DNA from: a virus
Virus record (IMG/VR): IMGVR_UViG_3300032093_000420
Location: 1-35,850 of that record
Direction: 5' to 3' (one strand)
DNA: 35,850 bases
Both the position numbers and the translations under genes were made by a program. Each line of letters starts with the position of its first letter. Position 1 is the stretch's first letter. Shown in pieces: positions 30,536 through 35,813 of the stretch. The notes beneath the pieces were generated by a model. It searched no databases. It saw only the letters and a list, made by a program, of their open reading frames with translations, and had not been told where the DNA came from.

Positions 30536-30907
30536 CTATCTTCCAATTTGTTTTGCCTGTCGCCTTAATTCCTTAGCTCTAAATTCCAATTCTCTAGCTT
30601 GTCTTAATAGAGAATTTATTTCTTCAGCAGTTTCAGGTGTCATATATTCAATATAATCCGCCATATGACGATTATGTATACCTGACAAAAATTTTTTATT
30701 TGGTATTTTATTAATCTTAACATATTGACCATCTTTCATTAAATGCATAAATTTACCTTGACCCTTATTTACAAGAATCTCAGCATCCCAAGTTCCAGTA
30801 TCATCAATATCACTTTTATTAATAATCCTCATTTTAGGTTCCTCATTAAGGATACGTTTAATAACATTTGTTAAATCTGATTCGGTTAATTTAATTATCT
30901 TTTTCAT
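30536..30907 (-). CDS. Small tagged protein, RLTESDL group
   Basis: 123 residues from ATG 30907; a Met four codons upstream (30919) overlaps the previous stop as ATGA and is an equally possible start. Tag MKKIIKLTESDLTNVIKRIL then NEE: first L-T-E before Ser, second L-N-E before Glu. The body (MHLMKDGQYVKINKIPNKKF) and the helical end EINSLLRQARELEFRAKELR resemble the next protein. A probable paralogue of it. Confidence 0.62.
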   Translation of the reverse strand: MKKIIKLTESDLTNVIKRILNEEPKMRIINKSDIDDTGTWDAEILVNKGQGKFMHLMKDGQYVKINKIPNKKFLSGIHNRHMADYIEYMTPETAEEINSLLRQARELEFRAKELRRQAKQIGR

Positions 30908-30915
30908 ATTCAAAA

Positions 30916-31287
30916 TCATTTAATAATCTTTTGTTCAAGGACTCCAATTAGTTGTTTTTTATAAAGACCGATTATTTTTATATACTCAGAAATTAAATTG
31001 TTTATATTATCTGTTAATCTTTGAATCAATTCCAATTCACGTTCATTTAAAAAATAAAAAGTTGTTTTGGGTAGATCACCCTTCAAATCCTTAACCTTAA
31101 CTATTTTATAATCCCCATCTTTACTTAAATCCAAATAATACGGGGTATAACCTTTTTCAATAAATTCTAAGTTTGAAGCGTTTGAAATTTGGGAACCAAA
31201 TACAATCCTATCATTCTTGGATTCGGTGATCACCCTTTTAACGATATTTGTTAAATCGTGCTCAGTTAATTTAATTATCTTTTTCAT
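30916..31287 (-). CDS. Small tagged protein, RLTESDL group
   Basis: 123 residues from ATG 31287. Tag MKKIIKLTEHDLTNIVKRVI then TES: L-T-E before His and I-T-E before Ser. The body DLSKDGDYKIVKVKDLKGDL parallels the L-x-KDG-x-Y of its neighbour, and both end in a long Leu/Glu/Arg helix. TATTTATG-TTAT-ATG lies at the start. Function unknown; probably virion-loaded if the tag idea is right. Confidence 0.64.
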   Translation of the reverse strand: MKKIIKLTEHDLTNIVKRVITESKNDRIVFGSQISNASNLEFIEKGYTPYYLDLSKDGDYKIVKVKDLKGDLPKTTFYFLNERELELIQRLTDNINNLISEYIKIIGLYKKQLIGVLEQKIIK

Positions 31288-31292
31288 ATAAC

Positions 31293-31299
31293 ATAAATA
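31293..31299 (-). promoter_or_regulatory. TATTTAT element, 5 nt from ATG
   Basis: Minus-strand GGTGGTATTTATG-TTAT-ATG at gene 30916-31287. Confidence 0.4.
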
Positions 31300-31316
31300 C
31301 CACCAAATCAATAAAT

Positions 31317-31544
31317 CTACCGATGAATAAGATATATTATATAACCCTCAATATCCCTTAAAATCTGATTAATGGTATTTCCCTTCGCATCCAAATATTT
31401 AAACTCACCGGAGTCCTTAATATGAACAATTCTTCCATTATTGAAGTATATTCTTTTATTAGTTCGTTTGGTTACAACAATATCATTATAACCTTCCCCA
31501 ACATTTAATGATAATAAAAACTTTTCGGCGTCCTTAAAGGTCAT
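31317..31544 (-). CDS. Small protein, unknown, no tag
   Basis: 75 residues: MTFKDAEKFLLSLNVGEGYN, then strands (DIVVTKRTNKRIYFNNGRIV, IKDSGEFKYLDAKG) and a C-terminal IEGYIIYLIHR. It has the look of a small beta domain with a helical start, not tagged. It lies 29 nt upstream of the previous tagged gene. Not recognised. Confidence 0.5.
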   Translation of the reverse strand: MTFKDAEKFLLSLNVGEGYNDIVVTKRTNKRIYFNNGRIVHIKDSGEFKYLDAKGNTINQILRDIEGYIIYLIHR

Positions 31545-31656
31545 AGGTTTAAATATATGTTTTCATAAAAAAATTTAATAAAATTTAAGATTAAGCGATT
31601 GTAATTGATTGATTTTATTGATATTGAAGAAAGGTGTGTTTATATAATAGTTAGGT

Positions 31657-31854
31657 TCAATCATTAATTTGTTTTGGTTTTAATTGTGTTACATCTATAC
31701 CCATATCATATAGTTCAATCGCTTGGATAAACGATATTGAGGGATGAATTTCATTACTATGTTCTTCTACCCATTTACACGACTTATTTAATCGTCTCTC
31801 CAAACCTCTAAATTCTGGTTTTAATATTTCTGGTAAATCCCAATCTATTTCCAT
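31657..31854 (-). CDS. Small protein, unknown, near cassette region
   Basis: 65 residues from ATG 31854; the longer frame would run through the attC-like site and is rejected. MEIDWDLPEILKPEFRGLER, SCKWVEEHSNEIHPSIS and IELYDMGIDVTQLKPKQIND form three helices. The box TACCTTTG lies upstream at 31871-31878. It is the last gene in minus-strand order after the cassette array and may itself be a cassette whose attC has decayed. Function unknown. Confidence 0.5.
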   Translation of the reverse strand: MEIDWDLPEILKPEFRGLERRLNKSCKWVEEHSNEIHPSISFIQAIELYDMGIDVTQLKPKQIND

Positions 31855-31870
31855 ATTTTTATATTTTTTA

Positions 31871-31878
31871 CAAAGGTA
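31871..31878 (-). promoter_or_regulatory. Host-like -7 box TACCTTTG
   Basis: Minus-strand TACCTTTG matches TAnnTTTG, 16 nt before ATG 31854; it lies just outside attC-like site 1. Confidence 0.4.
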
Positions 31879-31896
31879 AAACAAATTAATGACAAA

Positions 31897-31952
31897 ACCT
31901 AACAAATGATAAACAACATTAAAACGATTGTTTATCATCGGACGTTATGTGT
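31897..31952 (-). repeat. attC-like site 1, 3' of gene 31960-32226
   Basis: In plus orientation ACCTAAC, ATGATAAAC, a 15-nt loop holding ACATTAAAACGAT, GTTTATCAT, then CGTTATGTGTAAT. The arms pair over 9 bp. Read on the minus strand the end is GTTAGGT, an exact GTTRRRY, and the other end is the AAC of ACATAACG. The site starts just after the gene's stop, as in an integron cassette. Confidence 0.65.
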
Positions 31953-31959
31953 AATGTTT

Positions 31960-32226
31960 TTACTCTTCCCAATCTCTGTTTATATATGAAAGTATATCTT
32001 TGGTTTCTTCACAAGTTTTACCAATGAAGTTTTCTAATTTACATTTATGTTCATTTTCATAATGTTGAATCCAATTATCAACACCAAAGATAACTTTCAT
32101 TCTATCATTATATTCTTTTCTAAACATTTCTATGTTGTCCAAACTCAAAACACTACACATAACTTCAGATATATGTAATTTTTTATCTGTACTATCAAGT
32201 TCCGAGTTCTTATTATCTTTATTCAT
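31960..32226 (-). CDS. Cassette-type small protein, unknown
   Basis: 88 residues: MNKDNKNSELDSTDKKLHIS, EVMCSVLSLDNIEMFRKEYN, DRMKVIFGVDNWIQHYENEH and NFIGKTCEETKDILSYINRD. It is acidic and helical, without tag or signal peptide. It is followed within 8 nt by attC-like site 1 and has no obvious promoter, which are features of integron cassette genes. No function recognised. Confidence 0.55.
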   Translation of the reverse strand: MNKDNKNSELDSTDKKLHISEVMCSVLSLDNIEMFRKEYNDRMKVIFGVDNWIQHYENEHKCKLENFIGKTCEETKDILSYINRDWEE

Positions 32227-32290
32227 TATCTTTAAGTTTATTGTTTCAATTTAAGAAAAAACTACATATATCTGTAATAGTTATAAAACA

Positions 32291-32491
32291 TTATAAACGA
32301 CCACCCCATTCAAATTTTATATCATCAATATTATAGTCAATCCCATAATCTTGCTTCAATATATCAACTGCTTTTAGTTTTGCTTCATTTTCATTTGAAA
32401 CAATACCACCTAATCTAACTTCTTTTCCATTTATAGTCATACTGTGATTAGTTCCAGCAAAACTTCCGTTCCAATAAAATTTGATTTCCAT
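32291..32491 (-). CDS. Small protein, unknown, cassette region
   Basis: 66 residues: MEIKFYWNGSFAGTNHSMTI, NGKEVRLGGIVSNENEAKLK and AVDILKQDYGIDYNIDDIKF, ending EWGGRL. It is a compact alpha/beta domain with a Gly-rich turn. Its start lies 13 nt from the GTTATAA end of attC-like site 2, as expected for a cassette gene beginning just after the preceding attC. No clear attC is seen after its own stop. Function unknown. Confidence 0.55.
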   Translation of the reverse strand: MEIKFYWNGSFAGTNHSMTINGKEVRLGGIVSNENEAKLKAVDILKQDYGIDYNIDDIKFEWGGRL

Positions 32492-32503
32492 ACAAATAAC
32501 GTT

Positions 32504-32593
32504 TTATAACAAGGTATATGTGAAATACCTCATAAAGTTTCTACTAATTATTTAAGTTTGTCGTTAGGTACTTCACATATACCCAACCGTTAG
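32504..32593 (-). repeat. attC-like site 2, 3' of gene 32590-32838
   Basis: Plus orientation: TTATAAC, AAGGTATATGTGAAATACCT, 35-nt loop, AGGTACTTCACATATACC, CAACCGTTAG. The arms of 18 nt pair with one mismatch. The minus-strand end is GTTATAA. The site overlaps the stop codon of the cassette gene (TAA at 32590-32592). Confidence 0.65.
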
Positions 32594-32838
32594 CGGTAAT
32601 TTTTAGAACGTCTATATTCCAAATAACCATTGCAAAAACAAATAGTTGTCCAACTAATTGACAATGCCATAATAAACCAATCATCATTCCTAAGTGCTTT
32701 ATCGTAGTTTTTTACAATGGTTAAAAATCCAGCAGATATAATACTACCGAACATAAATAAACCTATGTACTTTAAAACTACCGCTAACAGCACATTGCCA
32801 AAAGTGGGGGTTTCGTTTTTCAAATCAACATTTTTCAT
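32590..32838 (-). CDS. Small membrane protein, cassette type
   Basis: 82 residues. After a polar N-terminus (MKNVDLKNETPTFGN) there are two membrane helices: VLLAVVLKYIGLFMFGSIIS with AGFLTIV, and WFIMALSISWTTICFCNGYL. It ends EYRRSKNYR. Its stop overlaps attC-like site 2. Small two-helix membrane proteins are common in integron cassettes, and their functions are mostly unknown. An antisense ORF at 32717-32917 is a shadow. Confidence 0.6.
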   Translation of the reverse strand: MKNVDLKNETPTFGNVLLAVVLKYIGLFMFGSIISAGFLTIVKNYDKALRNDDWFIMALSISWTTICFCNGYLEYRRSKNYR

Positions 32839-32867
32839 ATTATCAAGTTTTGTGTTTCAATTAAAAA

Positions 32868-32915
32868 TTAGTGGTATAATGCCCCACCTTCGGCAATCCG
32901 CAAAACGTTATAAGT
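32868..32915. other. GC-rich segment, possible half attC
   Basis: GTGGTATAATGCCCCACC, TTCGGCAATCCGC and AAAACGTTATAAG. It contains an AACGTTATAAG end like those of the attC-like sites but no matching opposite arm, and it is clearly richer in G/C than its surroundings. It sits between two cassette genes, where an attC would be expected. Confidence 0.35.
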
Positions 32916-32919
32916 AATA

Positions 32920-33072
32920 TTATTTTTGTTTTAACTTTTCTAATTTAAAAAATTTTCCACACTCATTACATAGAACATCTATAATAGGTAATTCTTTCTT
33001 ACTATAATCATAATTGAAGTGGAAATTTTCTTCATTTCCACATTTAGGACAAACAATTTTTTCTCCTTCCAT
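32920..33072 (-). CDS. Zinc-ribbon microprotein, cassette type
   Basis: 50 residues: MEGEKIVCPKCGNEENFHFN, then LPIIDVLCNECGKFFKLEK. Two CxxC pairs (C8/C11, C35/C38) give a small zinc ribbon, a fold used for nucleic acid or protein contacts. It starts at ATG 33072, preceded by TATTTTTG at 33097-33104 (TAnnTTTG). It lies between the GC-rich segment and attC-like site 3 and so has the position of a cassette gene. Function unknown. Confidence 0.65.
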   Translation of the reverse strand: MEGEKIVCPKCGNEENFHFNYDYSKKELPIIDVLCNECGKFFKLEKLKQK

Positions 33073-33111
33073 AATTTATAATTTTAATCGGTAAAACAAA
33101 AATAATACAAC

Positions 33112-33163
33112 TTATAACAAGGTATAAACCACATTAAAACGATGCTTTATACCCAACCGTTAG
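33112..33163 (-). repeat. attC-like site 3
   Basis: Plus orientation: TTATAAC, AAGGTATAAA, 17-nt loop with ACATTAAAACGAT, TTTATACC, CAACCGTTAG. The arms pair over 8 bp. The loop shares 13 identical nt with site 1, and the ends match site 2. In cassette order it precedes the zinc-ribbon gene. Confidence 0.65.
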
Positions 33164-33225
33164 AAACAATTAGAGTTGGAAACTTTCAGCGTTTTACAGA
33201 ACTTGTCCAACCTGAACTCTAACTA
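33164..33225. other. ORF-less segment between attC-like sites
   Basis: About 62-75 nt with no ORF. AATTAGAGTTGGA on one side faces AACTCTAACTATTTCTAAC on the other, so the ends can pair as GTTAGAAA-x-A-x-TTAGAGTT. It may be a cassette that lost its gene, a folded regulatory RNA, or another attC remnant. Confidence 0.35.
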
Positions 33226-33320
33226 TTTCTAACAACAAATATACAACATTTTTATCAAACAAAAAAATTAATTTGAAACTTTCTACTAAAAAACGTTATA
33301 TATTTGCAATCGTTATGTGT
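33226..33320 (-). repeat. attC-like site 4, 3' of gene 33330-33590
   Basis: Plus orientation: TTTCTAAC, CAAATATACAAC, 47-nt loop, GTTATATATTTG, CAATCGTTATGTGTAAT. The 12-nt arms pair with one mismatch. CGTTATGTGTAAT is identical to site 1, and like there it precedes the cassette gene's stop by a few nt. Confidence 0.6.
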
Positions 33321-33329
33321 AATAATTTT

Positions 33330-33590
33330 TTACCCACCCACATTGAAAGATTTATAAATTTTACTTGTAAAATCTCTATTTCTCAAATCATTCAACAATA
33401 AACGTATTTCTTCAATACTATCCAAAGTTTCAACACTAAATCTAACTTTTGAATTAGTATCATATAAATCATTAAATTTCTTTATACCATTTTTTAAAAT
33501 AACATCCGATATATCATCCATATTTGACAATGGATATTCAATTGATTCGTTAATGTTAAATCTGACAAATTTTTCAATTTGCTTGTTCAT
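33330..33590 (-). CDS. Tagged protein in a cassette context
   Basis: 86 residues. N-terminus MNKQIEKFVRFNINESIEYP has I-N-E before Ser at residues 13-16, which is the spacing of a T4-like targeting sequence. The rest is acidic (MDDISDVILKNGIKKFNDLY) with an SVETLDSIEEIRLLLNDLRN helix. attC-like site 4 follows its stop within 10 nt. It joins the tag system and the cassette array. Function unknown. Confidence 0.6.
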   Translation of the reverse strand: MNKQIEKFVRFNINESIEYPLSNMDDISDVILKNGIKKFNDLYDTNSKVRFSVETLDSIEEIRLLLNDLRNRDFTSKIYKSFNVGG

Positions 33591-33671
33591 ATCAATTCGG
33601 GTTTATTAAAAAATATAATAATAAAAAAAACTAAATCAAAACGCGCATATATTTTCTACATATAATTGGGC

Positions 33672-34013
33672 TCAATTTTTTCTTATATTGATAAACTGAA
33701 CCCTAATAGATGTTTTTCTTGTTTGATGAGTTTCAACATATCCATACATTTTTTTGAATTCTGTTTTAAGAACAGAAATATGAATACCATCACTTGTTTT
33801 TTCTTTCCTTATTTCGGGTTTATATCTGAAAGTATCGGGTATTGGTGGATTGGAATAAACATCAATAATATAATCAGCAATTTGATCATCTCTATCATAT
33901 CTTACCTTAACGTCAAACTCATATGGTTCGGTAATGAAATTTTTTGTAAGATATCTATTACCCAAAGTATTATAAAGTTTGGTCAGTACGGTAGATAGTT
34001 CAGTTAGATTCAT
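33672..34013 (-). CDS. Small tagged protein, unknown
   Basis: 113 residues. N-terminus MNLTELSTVLTKLYNTLGNR carries L-T-E before Leu. The next stretch YLTKNFITEPYEFDVKVRYD aligns with the protein at 14335-14613 and includes another I-T-E. The C-terminal half (GIHISVLKTEFKKMYGYVET, RKTSIRVQFINIRKN) is strand-rich and basic. TATTTATG-TTAT-ATG lies 5 nt before the start (34019-34025). A plus-strand ORF over the same bases (33666-33998) looks like a shadow. Confidence 0.6.
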   Translation of the reverse strand: MNLTELSTVLTKLYNTLGNRYLTKNFITEPYEFDVKVRYDRDDQIADYIIDVYSNPPIPDTFRYKPEIRKEKTSDGIHISVLKTEFKKMYGYVETHQTRKTSIRVQFINIRKN

Positions 34014-34018
34014 ATAAC

Positions 34019-34025
34019 ATAAATA
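34019..34025 (-). promoter_or_regulatory. TATTTAT element, 5 nt from ATG
   Basis: Minus-strand AGTATTTATG-TTAT-ATG at gene 33672-34013; identical spacing to 31287 and 29549. Confidence 0.4.
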
Positions 34026-34035
34026 CTTAATAAAA

Positions 34036-34061
34036 CAAAAAACCCCTCTTTATGGGATGGG
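34036..34061 (-). terminator. Possible weak terminator after gene 34076-34450
   Basis: On the minus strand CCCATCCCATAAAGAGGGG is followed by six T residues. The stem is short (3-4 G/C pairs), so termination is uncertain. Confidence 0.35.
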
Positions 34062-34075
34062 CAGAACTAATTTAA

Positions 34076-34450
34076 TTATTGATTTTGATATCTATCACTT
34101 AAAGGTCCCTGATTTATAATATAAACCTTTTTTGGTATTATATTGAATTTATCTGAGAACCATTTTTTGAAGAAATCAAAAAATAATAAATTATCAGTAA
34201 CTTGGGGAAACCACTTTTTAAGATTACTATAAACAAAATTAGAAATCCATAAAGATTCATCATGTGGGTAATATTGCAATATGTAGGTAGGATTTATCCA
34301 TTGACGCAAATTATCCCCATTATAAACAAATAATGTTGTATGGTCTTTTTTTGGTCTGACATATTTATATCTTACTTTCTTATAAAGAAGATTAAACAAT
34401 TTATTCAGAATTTTAAAAAACTGTTCCTCGCTTATTACGATATCACTCAT
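34076..34450 (-). CDS. Small tagged protein, W-F-x3-F C-terminus
   Basis: 124 residues. N-terminus MSDIVISEEQFFKILNKLFN carries I-S-E before Glu. The middle (KKVRYKYVRPKKDHTTLFVY) is basic and strand-rich, and the end FFDFFKKWFSDKFNIIPKKV repeats the W-F-x-x-x-F signature. TATTTATATATAAA lies 16 nt upstream (34467-34473). Function unknown. Confidence 0.62.
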   Translation of the reverse strand: MSDIVISEEQFFKILNKLFNLLYKKVRYKYVRPKKDHTTLFVYNGDNLRQWINPTYILQYYPHDESLWISNFVYSNLKKWFPQVTDNLLFFDFFKKWFSDKFNIIPKKVYIINQGPLSDRYQNQ

Positions 34451-34465
34451 AATGTAAATTTTATA

Positions 34466-34484
34466 TATAAATACCCAAATTTTC
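34466..34484 (-). promoter_or_regulatory. Conserved 19-nt upstream element, copy A
   Basis: The minus-strand read of TATAAATACCCAAATTTTC is GAAAATTTGGGTATTTATA, identical over 19 nt to 34853-34871 upstream of the next tagged gene. It contains the TATTTAT heptamer and is followed by an A/T palindrome (AAAAAATTTTTTT). Confidence 0.5.
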
Positions 34485-34517
34485 CAAAAAATTTTTTTAG
34501 TATAATGGGGGTATTAT

Positions 34518-34838
34518 TTAAAACCTAACAACTTCCCAAGAAATGTCAGGTCTGTTTTTTGTTCCTCTTTTTACTTTCTTTAAATCCTTCATAGCCTCTT
34601 CCCTTGAGTCATATGATTTTGGGGGATTATCCATTTCTAAATGCATTTTTCTTCTAAACTCAATTGAAGTTGGTATCATGCTATATCCGTCGTCCCCTGT
34701 GTATATAAACATCCCGCGACCACGAATATGGTCGGGGTATGCCACAATATAATATTGGTCTTTGATTTCAGACTCATTAATAATCCTTTTAACCAATCTA
34801 ATTAAATCAGATTCTGTTAATCTTACAACTTTTTTCAT
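34518..34838 (-). CDS. Small tagged protein, RLTESDL group
   Basis: 106 residues from ATG 34838; an upstream extension to 34907 would cover the promoter region and is rejected. Tag MKKVVRLTESDLIRLVKRII then NESEI: L-T-E before Ser and I-N-E before Ser. The body (QYYIVAYPDHIRGRGMFIYT, GDDGYSMIPTSIEFRR) is a small beta domain; the end KRGTKNRPDISWEVVRF is basic. Function unknown. Confidence 0.64.
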   Translation of the reverse strand: MKKVVRLTESDLIRLVKRIINESEIKDQYYIVAYPDHIRGRGMFIYTGDDGYSMIPTSIEFRRKMHLEMDNPPKSYDSREEAMKDLKKVKRGTKNRPDISWEVVRF

Positions 34839-34852
34839 AATATATTTTTGAT

Positions 34853-34871
34853 TATAAATACCCAAATTTTC
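34853..34871 (-). promoter_or_regulatory. Conserved 19-nt upstream element, copy B
   Basis: Same 19 nt as 34466-34484, here 14 nt before ATG 34838. On the plus strand it reads TATAAATA, the T4 late box, but the plus-strand gene begins 68 nt away; the minus-strand assignment is preferred. Confidence 0.5.
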
Positions 34872-34916
34872 TAAAAATTTTTTTTTAACATATCCCCCTT
34901 TTTTCACTTTGAAAGA

Positions 34917-34936
34917 TATTTATAGTAAAGGAGGGA
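34917..34936 (+). promoter_or_regulatory. TATTTAT element and strong Shine-Dalgarno of endonuclease gene
   Basis: TATTTAT at 34917-34923 is followed by AAGGAGGG (34928-34935) 5 nt before ATG 34940. A clear Shine-Dalgarno is nearly unique in this window, hinting that the gene came from elsewhere or needs strong translation. Confidence 0.55.
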
Positions 34937-34939
34937 TAT

Positions 34940-35506
34940 ATGGCGTACAGACCTTACATATGGAGAAAAAATAACCCTGAGAAAAGAACCGAACAAAAAC
35001 GTAGGGAGAAAGTAAGAAGGTTATTAAGAGATAGGGGAATACTACCTGAATCAGGAGAACCTATGAATGAACAACAACAGGAGATATATAACCAAATAGG
35101 CAATAATGACTTTTCATATTGGGATGAGGTTAAGAAGGGAATTAAAAATGATGGGGGTTATGATAAACAAACTTTCACTAAAATAAAACCCCCTGAATAC
35201 GTTATATGGTATAGAGCAAAAGAAAGTTCTAAAAAATATAAGAGAGATTTCGACATAGAAGTTTCAGATATATTCATACCCGAATATTGTCCATACTTGG
35301 GGTTAAAATTAACTACTGATATAAATGATAGGAATAGACCCGATTATTATTCTATAGATAGAATAGACAGTAGTAAGGGTTATGTAAAAGGGAATGTTCA
35401 GATTATCTCTTGGTTAGCAAACACTATGAAAAACAACGCAACGATAGAACAACTTTTGGTTTTTTCTGAAAACGTAATTAAGTTACACAGAGGTCAAATT
35501 TTCTAA
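34940..35506 (+). CDS. HNH/His-Me-finger endonuclease-like protein
   Basis: 188 residues. A basic N-terminus (NPEKRTEQKRREKVRRLLRD) precedes PEYCPYLGLKLTTD and then YYSIDRIDSSKGYVKGNVQI with ISWLANTMKNNATIEQL. The S-I-D-R-I-D..KGY..GN..I.S..AN..K..AT pattern is typical of phage HNH-type endonucleases, with N152 and N161 in conserved places. The Cys pair of classic zinc-stabilised forms is reduced to one Cys (C117). It may be a homing endonuclease or a packaging or restriction-type nuclease. It has a strong Shine-Dalgarno and is flanked by G-rich non-coding DNA. Confidence 0.75.
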   Translation: MAYRPYIWRKNNPEKRTEQKRREKVRRLLRDRGILPESGEPMNEQQQEIYNQIGNNDFSYWDEVKKGIKNDGGYDKQTFTKIKPPEYVIWYRAKESSKKYKRDFDIEVSDIFIPEYCPYLGLKLTTDINDRNRPDYYSIDRIDSSKGYVKGNVQIISWLANTMKNNATIEQLLVFSENVIKLHRGQIF

Positions 35507-35813
35507 TTTTTTTTCCAGAATTTTTTTCGGGAATATGGGGTCCGTACTTGATGAAGGGGATTAAAGGGGGTAAAACACGTCATTTTGTCAGTATATGGTA
35601 GGGGGATACAGGGGAAGAGGGGGGTCCCACACCCTATAACCGTAAGAGGGGGGGACATAATACCCCCCACATTAACAAAAAACATATATGCCCCCTCCCC
35701 CTTATTATATATGATCTATTAAAGTGATGTAAAACTTATGACATATACAAATATTGTTAATAACTTTTTTGTTTGTTTATGTGGGGGGAAAGTTGTATCT
35801 TTGTAATGTGATA
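35507..35813. other. G-run-rich non-coding stretch
   Basis: No credible gene. Many runs of four to seven G (GGGGTCC, AAGGGGATTAAAGGGGG, GTAGGGGGATACAGGGGAAG, AGGGGGG) and a GGGGGGG-ACATAATA-CCCCCC hairpin at 35648-35668. This contrasts with the surrounding A/T-rich DNA. It could form G-quadruplexes or serve as an intergenic regulatory or packaging-related region. An ORF on the minus strand here is low-complexity and rejected. Confidence 0.6.
35772..35803 (+). promoter_or_regulatory. Host-like promoter TTTG-N20-TATCTTTG
   Basis: TTTG at 35772-35775 and TATCTTTG at 35796-35803 are 20 nt apart, near the 19-nt consensus. A start codon follows at 35814. Confidence 0.65.

Noticed and set aside
32227-32290. 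attC after gene 32291-32491
   Set aside because: Only a 5-bp AACTA/TAGTT pair is seen, which is no more than chance in this AT-rich DNA.
32868-32915. A full attC site before the zinc-ribbon gene's neighbour
   Set aside because: Only one end resembles the others; no opposing arm pairs with it, so it is listed only as a possible half site.
34466-34860. T4-type late promoters TATAAATA on the plus strand
   Set aside because: In this direction they do not precede genes closely; on the other strand they read TATTTATA at the right place before tagged genes.
34839-34907. Longer N-terminus of the tagged protein at 34518
   Set aside because: It would translate the promoter-like 19-nt block, and the tag begins at the internal Met as in its paralogues.
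35503-35685. Minus-strand ORF of 60 residues in the G-rich stretch
   Set aside because: Pro/Cys/Phe-rich translation of G-runs, no start signal or similarity to anything known to me.
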